Shown here: in pieces, positions 58,265 through 64,000 of the stretch
Layout of the letters: each line of letters opens with the position of its first letter
Position numbering within the stretch: position 1 is the stretch's first letter
Assembly: GCA_016716405.1 (NCBI GenBank)
Contig: JADJWK010000001.1
Span: 2,046,001 to 2,110,000, forward strand
Reading direction: 5' to 3'
Length of the DNA: 64,000 nt
Origin: Candidatus Melainabacteria bacterium
Lineage (GTDB): Bacteria; Cyanobacteriota; Vampirovibrionia; Obscuribacterales; Obscuribacteraceae
Translations under genes and position numbers: made by a program
Notes under the pieces: generated by a model
The model's input: the letters and a program-made list of their open reading frames with translations, nothing else
The model's database searches: none
What the model was told of the DNA's origin: nothing

Positions 58265-59352
58265 AGCGGGATCTCGACTTTCATCTGGTAGAGCCTGTTG
58301 AGGGTGCTCACGTCCCGGGGCGATATGCGTGAATACTCGTCGGTGACGGCATACATCATGTCTTTGCGATTCTGGCTGTGACCGAGCATGCCCATGGCAT
58401 GACCGAGCTCGTGGGTGACCAGATTCTCCAGGAGCTGCAGGCGGGTGCGGATCGGTCTCGAATTGAGCAGATCGAGATTGACCTCGATGATCTGGGCCGG
58501 GACTTTGTATTTCGGCCCGAGCCTGGGGATATAGAGGGGGATTGGCACGGCGCCCACCGACAGGACCGTGACCTTGCCCGGGCCCTTTTTCTTCCACTTC
58601 GTCACCGTATGGGCACCCAGGGCGCAGTTCCTGTCGTCCTTCTTGAGCCCCAGCTTGCTCCAGATGACCCGGATGCGGGCGCCGGCAGGATCGTCCACCT
58701 GGACGAATCGCACCATGCCCCGGGTGCTCTCCTCCCAGTTCTCGAATCCCCGGATACAGGCCCTCATATACTGCCGATCGGCGAAGGGCGTGATATAGAC
58801 AGGCACCGGCATCTCCTTGAAGCGGATCACTTTGTTGCCGGTCGCTTTCATGATCACCTCGAGGTAGTCGCCGGGCTCCCCGGCAGTCCGGCCAACCACC
58901 GGCTCCATCCGGAAAAATCGCGTGGTCCTGACGTTTTCCAGGGGCAGGGCGGCCGTCATCCGCTTGATATAGACGTCCACCGGCTCGTCGGCAGCCCTGG
59001 GGGGCGGGGGCGAGGCGGAGGCTTCGGGGATATCCGCGCTCTTCTCCTGGGTCTTCTCCTGGGGGTTCTCCAGGGCTTTCTCGAGAGCTTTCTCCAGGGC
59101 CTCGACCCGGGCGACTATGGAGCCCGTCCGGGGAGAGCCGAATACCCTGGTCTCGATATTGTCGAGACGCGCGAAGAGCGACTGTGACTCGCCGGAAGGC
59201 AGACCGAGATTGGCTTCCATGGCGGCGAGCTCGGCGGGCAGGGAGCTCGCCTGCTGGGCCGCTGCCGGTCGCATATCTGATACCAGGCTCGATACCACGA
59301 GAGTCGCGGCCGCCGCTGTGAATATTATTGCTTGCCGATATTTTCCGCGCAT
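58261..59352 (-). CDS. Matrixin-like (M10-type) secreted metalloprotease
   Basis: A 363-residue protein from ATG 59352, with in-frame starts also at 59406 and 59475. A signal peptide (AIIFTAAAATLVVSSLVS) is followed by an acidic/Lys/Gln region with EKALEKALENPQEKTQEK, probably coiled. The C-terminal protease domain has the metzincin zinc site HELGHAMGMLGHS (residues 314-326) and the Met-turn KDMMYAV. This zinc motif HExxHxxGxxH is that of matrixins and related secreted proteases. It is predicted to act outside the cytoplasm. The substrate is unknown. Confidence 0.88.
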   Translation of the reverse strand: MRGKYRQAIIFTAAAATLVVSSLVSDMRPAAAQQASSLPAELAAMEANLGLPSGESQSLFARLDNIETRVFGSPRTGSIVARVEALEKALEKALENPQEKTQEKSADIPEASASPPPPRAADEPVDVYIKRMTAALPLENVRTTRFFRMEPVVGRTAGEPGDYLEVIMKATGNKVIRFKEMPVPVYITPFADRQYMRACIRGFENWEESTRGMVRFVQVDDPAGARIRVIWSKLGLKKDDRNCALGAHTVTKWKKKGPGKVTVLSVGAVPIPLYIPRLGPKYKVPAQIIEVNLDLLNSRPIRTRLQLLENLVTHELGHAMGMLGHSQNRKDMMYAVTDEYSRISPRDVSTLNRLYQMKVEIPL

Positions 59353-59438
59353 CGTCTGAGTGTAGATTCGAAATAGGCTGATAACAGCGGGAGACCCGTT
59401 TTTCATTTTACAAATCTTATGATAGTTTAAAAGTAGCC

Positions 59439-59780
59439 ATGAGGGCGTACGAAGACGGATCCAGAGCCATGCCACTGCCCGAACGCTTGCAAGAATTAGC
59501 CGAGAGCCGGTACAGCCAGAAAGAGTTTCTCAAGGTTCTCTTCGATCTTGCTCTGGAGGACCAGTGGTTCGACCTCAGGCATATGATCCAGCATGACATG
59601 GCCAAAGCGATCATCGCCGATTATTCATTTGAGCTGGGCAAGGACTATCTCAACCAGGATATCTATCTGAGCACCTGGGAAGAGGTCATCGAGATCGGCT
59701 GGGACAAATTCTGCAACTATACCGGCTTGAGCCGCGATAAGGTCGACACCCAGCTTCTCCGCCTGCGCGAGGCTATTTGA
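59439..59780 (+). CDS. Hypothetical small acidic protein
   Basis: A 113-residue protein of unrecognised family. ATG 59439 has no strong Shine-Dalgarno. The sequence is hydrophilic and helical (LPERLQELAESRYSQKEFLK, LFDLALEDQWFDLRHMIQ, WEEVIEIGWDKFCNY). It has no signal or membrane segment. The gene is divergent from the matrixin-like gene, 86 bases apart, and its stop overlaps the end of the convergent multicopper oxidase gene by eight bases. I cannot assign a function. Confidence 0.65.
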   Translation: MRAYEDGSRAMPLPERLQELAESRYSQKEFLKVLFDLALEDQWFDLRHMIQHDMAKAIIADYSFELGKDYLNQDIYLSTWEEVIEIGWDKFCNYTGLSRDKVDTQLLRLREAI

Positions 59781-60855
59781 CCCGGGACTCCGAGTAGCGC
59801 ACGATCATGGCCATGCCTCCCGGGAAGCGCCCGTCTCTGGATGCCTGGTGAAAGAGCTCCGAGGCCAGGGACCAGACACCCGGATTGTTCGCCTGGAATT
59901 CGGCGTCCACGCTGTCGGACGGCTGGAGAGTGAAAGTATCGCGAAATACATGCGGCTCCAGGCGGTCGCCGCCGCTGATCGAGGAGAGCTCCAGCTTGTG
60001 CCCGGAGAGGTGCAGAGGCACTGCCTCGTCGCCGGCATTGATCAGTCTGAGCTTGACGCGGGCTCCCCGGCGCAGCTCCAGAGGCGGTATCATCGGCGCC
60101 TCTTTGCCGTTGATCAGATAATGGCTCTCCCCCGAGCCGGCCACGGCTTTCAGGACCGTGGAGGCGGCTCCTTTTGCGGGTTTGACAGTCTCCTTCTTGA
60201 CTTGCATGCGCGAGAAGATCAGGGGCAGATCCAGGTCGGCGCCCCGCGATTTGAGCCGGGGCGAGACGATAAGAACGCCGAAGAGACCGCGCAGGCGCTG
60301 GTCGGCGTGGACTATGTGAGGATGGTACCAGTAGGTACCCGGGTCGCCGGCCACGAATTGATAGACGAAGGTCTGACCGGGCTCCACCAGTCCCTGGCCG
60401 GTGCGGGGCAGCCCGTTCACTCCGTGGGGGGCGCTCAGACCATGGAAATAGAGGCTGGTGGAGGTCTTCATCTGATTGTGCAGGACGATCTTCACCGGGT
60501 CTCCCTGGACGGCATGAATCACCGGCCCCGGTATCTTGCTGTTGTATGTGAGGCAGGATATATTCTCGCCTTCTCTGATCTGCCAGGTCCCTTCCCGGGC
60601 GAAGAGATGCACTTCCTTGAGGTTCTCGCTCTGCTGAGCTTGATCGTTGAGCTCCCTGAGCTGCTGCATTGCACCGCCAACGGTGCCTTTGATGTCGTCG
60701 ATCTCGGACTGCATCTTGCGGAGCTCTTCTTTCTCTTTGATCTGCTCCTCGCCGACACTGCCCACCTCATCCAGGAAGCCTGCCGACGCCGGCGGGCAGG
60801 CGGCGATCAACGCCGCCAGGCTGCCGAGAGCCAGCCTTCTCAGCCGGTCGCTCAT
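59773..60855 (-). CDS. Multicopper oxidase-like exported protein with degenerate copper sites
   Basis: A 360-residue exported cupredoxin protein with a signal peptide (LALGSLAALIAACPPASAG), then a coiled-coil stretch of about 45 residues. The two-domain MCO pattern is visible: YFHGL (137-140), GTYWYHPH (173-180), HLSGHKLEL (282-290) and a C-terminal GGMAMIV. The usual HWHG has its first His as Tyr136, HPxHLHGH reads VPLHLSGH, and the HCHxxxH segment is gone. So several T1, T2 and T3 copper ligands including the T1 Cys are missing. It is unlikely to be a normal oxidase. Its start overlaps the UspA gene's stop by four bases, so the two are translated together. Confidence 0.82.
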   Translation of the reverse strand: MSDRLRRLALGSLAALIAACPPASAGFLDEVGSVGEEQIKEKEELRKMQSEIDDIKGTVGGAMQQLRELNDQAQQSENLKEVHLFAREGTWQIREGENISCLTYNSKIPGPVIHAVQGDPVKIVLHNQMKTSTSLYFHGLSAPHGVNGLPRTGQGLVEPGQTFVYQFVAGDPGTYWYHPHIVHADQRLRGLFGVLIVSPRLKSRGADLDLPLIFSRMQVKKETVKPAKGAASTVLKAVAGSGESHYLINGKEAPMIPPLELRRGARVKLRLINAGDEAVPLHLSGHKLELSSISGGDRLEPHVFRDTFTLQPSDSVDAEFQANNPGVWSLASELFHQASRDGRFPGGMAMIVRYSESRVK

Positions 60856-61763
60856 CGGGACGCTCCGCCTTTGACCACCAGGGTGGAGCAGGGAGCGTGG
60901 GATGAGACCCTGTCCGACACGCTCCCCATGATCATCTGGGCGACGGCTCCCCGTCCCTTGGCGCCGGTGACGATGAGCTGAGCATTCTGTTTTTCGGCCA
61001 CGGCGATGATCTCGCTTGCCGGATCGCCGTTTTTCAGCTGGGTAGCGACCCCGCTCACCCCTTCCCTGTCGAGGCTGGCTGCCGCCGCCGCGAGCATCGC
61101 TTCGCTTTCCATCATGAGGTTGTCCTCCAGGGCGGACAGGAAAGTCACCGGCGAGATCACTTTCAGAGCTGCTGAAATATTGACGACACTGGTAAGGGTG
61201 ATATCGACCTTTCTATCTTTGAGACCGAGAAGATCCACGCTCCTGCCCATAGCGGCCAGAGAATCTTCGGAGCCGTCCAGAGCGATGACCACGCTGGTGA
61301 GCTTGTCGTAGCGCGGGTCGTCTCTGAGCACCAGGACGTCGCTGTGGGTATGCTTGACCACCTGGCTGGAGGTGGAGCCCATGAGATAGCGTCTCATCCG
61401 GGCATCTGGACCCGGTGCGACAACGGTGAGATCGATGCCGTGATCTCTGGCTACTTCGTCGATCATCCAGGCTGTCGGTCCGCTGACTATCTCCACCCGG
61501 CAGGAGCGCGCCCGGCCTTCGAGCTTGCTCTCGAGCTGGCCCAGGACAGTCTGTGCCCTGTCTTCAATCTGATGATTGAGATCCTCCGGGAAATCGCCCA
61601 TGGACTCGAGCACTCGCTCGTAGCTCGGCAGTATCTCCTTGACAAACAAAACGATCACATCGCAGCCGGCAATGGGCAGGAGCCAGGAAATGTGATCCAC
61701 CAGGTCGTCATGAGTCTGGGTTACGTCGACAGGCAGCAATAGTTTCATAGTCGCTTCGCTCAT
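60852..61763 (-). CDS. Tandem two-domain universal stress protein
   Basis: A 303-residue protein with two UspA domains. Domain one (1-150) has LLLPVDVTQTHDDLVDHIS and the loop VVAPGPDARMRRYLMGSTSSQVV. Domain two (150-300) has SVVIALDGSEDSLAAMGRSV and VTGAKGRGAVAQMIMGSVSDRV, with SSHAPCSTLVV at the end. The first loop reads GPDARMRRYLMGST, so the ATP pattern is looser there. The start is ATG 61763, or Met6 at 61748. It precedes the exported MCO-like gene with a four-base overlap. The single-domain paralogue is at 47269. Confidence 0.92.
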   Translation of the reverse strand: MSEATMKLLLPVDVTQTHDDLVDHISWLLPIAGCDVIVLFVKEILPSYERVLESMGDFPEDLNHQIEDRAQTVLGQLESKLEGRARSCRVEIVSGPTAWMIDEVARDHGIDLTVVAPGPDARMRRYLMGSTSSQVVKHTHSDVLVLRDDPRYDKLTSVVIALDGSEDSLAAMGRSVDLLGLKDRKVDITLTSVVNISAALKVISPVTFLSALEDNLMMESEAMLAAAAASLDREGVSGVATQLKNGDPASEIIAVAEKQNAQLIVTGAKGRGAVAQMIMGSVSDRVSSHAPCSTLVVKGGASR

Positions 61764-61801
61764 CCTTGTAATTTGCGCCAGCCTATTTTAACTTGTACGG
61801 C

Positions 61802-62290
61802 ATGAATCAAAGGGATGATTTGAGCGGTAGTTTTAGCGAGTGGCGATTCGTCAGGGGGCTCACCATGGAGATTCTGGCGGAGCTCGATGAGGCTGATCTG
61901 GAATATGCCGGACTGCCTTCCATGGGTCCTTTCTGGAAGCAGTTTCGCCATATGGCCCGGGTCCAGCAAGACTATATCGACGCCATCGAGACCTCTAAAA
62001 TTGCTTTCACCACCGACGGCAAGACTTATAGTGGCGGCGGCGACGCTATCCATCTTGCAACCTACCTGGAAGAGCAGGACCGGCGCCTGGAGCGGATCGA
62101 GGCGAAAGTCCTCGAGACCGCCTATCCGGCCGGCGAGTTTGCCGTGGACTGGTTCGGTCGAAAAGAATCGCTTCATGTTCATATGTTGCGCCTGGTCGCT
62201 CACGAGACCCTTCACCACGGCCAGATCATCGTCTTTATGAGAGCTCTTCGAAAGGAATTTCCACCGGGCTGGGACGCCTGGGGCCTCTGA
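61802..62290 (+). CDS. DinB-like four-helix-bundle protein
   Basis: A 162-residue protein from ATG 61802. The DinB/YfiT-type metal-binding pattern is present: FRHMARVQQDYIDAI, then LRLVAHETLHHGQIIVFMR, where the His residues should bind a divalent metal. Members include thiol transferases (bacillithiol, mycothiol and others) and proteins of unknown role. The start at 61802 lies only about 40 bases from the UspA start on the other strand, so the promoters are divergent. The stop is 40 bases upstream of purB. Confidence 0.85.
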   Translation: MNQRDDLSGSFSEWRFVRGLTMEILAELDEADLEYAGLPSMGPFWKQFRHMARVQQDYIDAIETSKIAFTTDGKTYSGGGDAIHLATYLEEQDRRLERIEAKVLETAYPAGEFAVDWFGRKESLHVHMLRLVAHETLHHGQIIVFMRALRKEFPPGWDAWGL

Positions 62291-62330
62291 GATGCGGTAG
62301 AATCGTCCTCTTTCATACGGGAGAAATTCT

Positions 62331-63626
62331 GTGATCGAGCGATATACGCGCAAGGAGATGGGCGCCCTCTGGGAAGAGGAGGCCAAGTACCAGTCCTGGC
62401 TCGATGTGGAGATTGCCGTCTGCAAGGCTCAGGTCGAGCTCGGCAGTATTCCCCCCGAGGCGGTTCAGGAAATCGAGAGGAAAGCGCGCTTCGATATCGC
62501 CCGTATTCTCGAGATCGAGAGAGACGTCAAGCATGATGTCATAGCCTTTCTTACCAATGTCAACGAGCATGTCGGCGACGCCGGGCGTTACATACACCTG
62601 GGCATGACCAGCTCGGATGTTCTGGATACGGCTCTGGCTCTGCGTCTAAAAAAATCGGGCTTGATTCTGGCCCGGGAGCTGGAGCTGCTGGAGAAGGCGA
62701 TTTTCGAGCAGGCGAGAAAGCACAAAGGGACGGTCACCATCGGGCGCTCGCACGGCATTCATGCCGAGCCCACTACTTTCGGTTTCAAGCTGGCGGTCTG
62801 GCTGGAAGAGGTGAAGCGCCATCGCAAGCGGCTCGACGACGCCATCGAGACGATTTCGGTGGGCAAGATAAGCGGTGCCGTAGGCACTTTCTCCAATATC
62901 TCTCCGGAAGTCGAAGCCCTGGCCTGCAGGGCCCTGGGTCTCGAGCCGGCGCCGATCTCGACCCAGATAGTCCAGCGAGACCGGCATGCCCAGTTCGTTT
63001 TCACCCTGGCTCTCATCGGCTCGAGCCTGGAGAAGTTCGCCACCGAGATCAGGCATTTGCAACGCACCGACGTCCTCGAGGCCGAGGAGCCCTTCTCTGT
63101 GGGTCAGAAAGGCAGCTCCGCCATGCCTCACAAGCGCAATCCGGTGGGCTGCGAAAATATCACCGGTCTGGCGCGCCTGCTGCGGGGCAATGCCATGGCC
63201 GCTCTCGAGAACGTCCCCCTCTGGCACGAGCGGGACATTTCCCACAGCTCGGTGGAGCGGATTATTCTGCCCGACTCAACCATACTCCTGGATTATATGA
63301 TCCATCGCTTCACCGGGATAGTGAAAGATCTGGTGGTCTATCCGGACAATATGAGACGCAACCTCGATGTCTTCGGTGGAGTCATCTTCTCCCAGGCGGT
63401 GCTCCTCAAGCTGGTGGAAAAAGGCCTGACTCGCGAGGATGCTTACAGCCTGGTCCAGCAGAATGCCATGTCGGTCTGGAATCAGAACGGCAAGAGCTTC
63501 AAGGAGGCTCTGCTTGCCGACGAGCGGGTGATGGACAAGCTTTCGGCGAAAGAGGTGGAGAGCTGTCTCGACCCCGAGAGCTATTTGAAAAATGTCGGCA
63601 AAGTCTTCGAGCGTCTGGGGATCTGA
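62331..63626 (+). CDS. purB: Adenylosuccinate lyase
   Basis: A 431-residue enzyme of the fumarase/aspartase superfamily that acts twice in purine synthesis, releasing fumarate from SAICAR and from adenylosuccinate. Signatures are HDVIAFLTNVNEHVG, HLGMTSSDVLDTALALRL, GRSHGIHAEPTTFGFKLAVW and GSSAMPHKRNPVGCENITGLARLLRG (the catalytic Ser loop), then HERDISHSSVERIILPDST. The GTG start has GGGAG upstream. malQ begins one base after the stop. Length is typical. Confidence 0.97.
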   Translation: MIERYTRKEMGALWEEEAKYQSWLDVEIAVCKAQVELGSIPPEAVQEIERKARFDIARILEIERDVKHDVIAFLTNVNEHVGDAGRYIHLGMTSSDVLDTALALRLKKSGLILARELELLEKAIFEQARKHKGTVTIGRSHGIHAEPTTFGFKLAVWLEEVKRHRKRLDDAIETISVGKISGAVGTFSNISPEVEALACRALGLEPAPISTQIVQRDRHAQFVFTLALIGSSLEKFATEIRHLQRTDVLEAEEPFSVGQKGSSAMPHKRNPVGCENITGLARLLRGNAMAALENVPLWHERDISHSSVERIILPDSTILLDYMIHRFTGIVKDLVVYPDNMRRNLDVFGGVIFSQAVLLKLVEKGLTREDAYSLVQQNAMSVWNQNGKSFKEALLADERVMDKLSAKEVESCLDPESYLKNVGKVFERLGI

Positions 63627-63627
63627 A

Positions 63628-64000
63628 ATGAAGATCGACGCCGAGCGTAAACTCTCTGGAATTCTCGTGCCGGTTTTCGCGCTCCGGCGCCACGGCGATC
63701 TGGGGATCGGCGATACCATAGCCGTGATCGAGGCTCTGGATTTTTGCAAGCAAAATCTGATCGCCGCTCTGCAGACCCTGCCGATTAATGAGACCAGCGA
63801 CGACAACAGCCCCTATAACGCGATCAGCAGCATGGCTCTCGAGCCCTGCCTCCTCGCTATGTCCCCGGATATGGTGCCTGGTCTTTCGGTGTCCGATGTC
63901 GATGAGGAGATCAACTCATCGTCGTTCGACGCCTCCGCGGAGTTCATCGACTATGCAGCCGTAAAGGGACTCAAAATCCGGATCTTGAGACGGTCATTCG
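63628..64000 (+). CDS. malQ: 4-alpha-glucanotransferase (3' end outside window)
   Basis: The first 124 codons of a GH77 amylomaltase-type enzyme, continuing past the window end. Visible are RKLSGILVPVFALRRHGDLG, GDTIAVIEALDFCKQN, LQTLPINETSDDNSPYNAIS and the following SMALEPCLLAM. This is the conserved N-terminal start of the family (GILLP-type strand, GIGDxG, QxLPxxxT, SPYxxxS, then the NPxL-like position). Such enzymes move glucan chains between maltooligosaccharides or glycogen. It follows purB by one base. The catalytic part is not in view. Confidence 0.85.
   Translation, partial: MKIDAERKLSGILVPVFALRRHGDLGIGDTIAVIEALDFCKQNLIAALQTLPINETSDDNSPYNAISSMALEPCLLAMSPDMVPGLSVSDVDEEINSSSFDASAEFIDYAAVKGLKIRILRRSF

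Overview
This is one gene-dense stretch of a GC-rich bacterial chromosome. It holds about 63 protein genes, one tRNA and no phage, IS element or CRISPR array. Standard bacterial housekeeping genes (nrdR, rplS, rbgA, rnhB, ruvA, dnaE, purB) sit beside many envelope and signalling proteins. The latter include three membrane or zinc-ribbon Ser/Thr kinases, two GGDEF proteins, an ECF sigma/anti-sigma pair and several TPR proteins. The CobT is of the long cyanobacterial/archaeal type, no photosynthesis genes are present, and Ser/Thr kinases are abundant. That mix suggests a non-photosynthetic relative of the cyanobacteria (Vampirovibrionia/Melainabacteria, for example Obscuribacterales). This is inference from gene content only and other phyla are possible.

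Layout. 1-2.6 kb: nrdR (5' end cut off), rplS, rbgA, rnhB. 2.8-4.8 kb (-): acyl-CoA dehydrogenase and a J-domain protein. 4.9-7.4 kb (+): pseudo-receiver/GGDEF protein and an unknown helical protein. 7.4-9.6 kb (-): membrane protein and cobT. 9.9-11 kb: DAHP synthase with regulatory domain. 11.3-12.7 kb (-): unknown protein. 12.9-17.6 kb (+): the threonine/lysine branch hom-thrC-thrB-lysC, ending near a 24-nt perfect palindrome. 17.9-25.5 kb: rhomboid-TPR fusion, a TPR gene coupled to tyrosine phenol-lyase, and small envelope proteins. 25.6-32.7 kb: tandem membrane kinases, a methyltransferase, a secreted HEEGH protein and a zinc-ribbon kinase with leucine-rich repeats. 32.8-36.8 kb: permease, HyuA-type hydantoinase, DUF309 protein. 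36.9-40.3 kb: degenerate GGDEF response regulator, tRNA-Pro(CGG), ruvA, a membrane protein and a small ORF with a clear terminator. 40.5-47.7 kb: dnaE, speH behind a long structured leader, a PLP dehydratase, a secreted protein and a UspA. 47.8-56.1 kb: an aromatic amino-acid cluster, with a second DAHP synthase and aroA on + and pheA, aroB, aroC on -. A Spy-like/ECF sigma/anti-sigma/membrane cassette is embedded in it. 56.1-64 kb: DEDDh exonuclease, stand-alone HslV-like hydrolase, matrixin-like protease, degenerate multicopper oxidase coupled to a tandem UspA, DinB-like protein, purB and the start of malQ.

How the genes work together. Two DAHP synthases, aroB, aroC, aroA and pheA cover much of the route from central metabolism to chorismate and phenylpyruvate. 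lysC, hom, thrB and thrC make homoserine and threonine.

The most interesting regulatory signal lies before the second DAHP synthase (47820-47994). It has a promoter with 17-bp spacing, an apparently leaderless 21-codon reading frame with two Trp and two Phe codons, an 8-bp antiterminator pairing, and an intrinsic terminator with nine T. This looks like an aromatic amino-acid attenuator.

Other points worth a second look are the in-frame TGA at codon 3 of the permease, a PLP enzyme without a canonical start codon, the catalytically degenerate but I-site-bearing GGDEF protein, the copper-ligand-poor multicopper oxidase, the lone Ntn hydrolase and the long speH leader.
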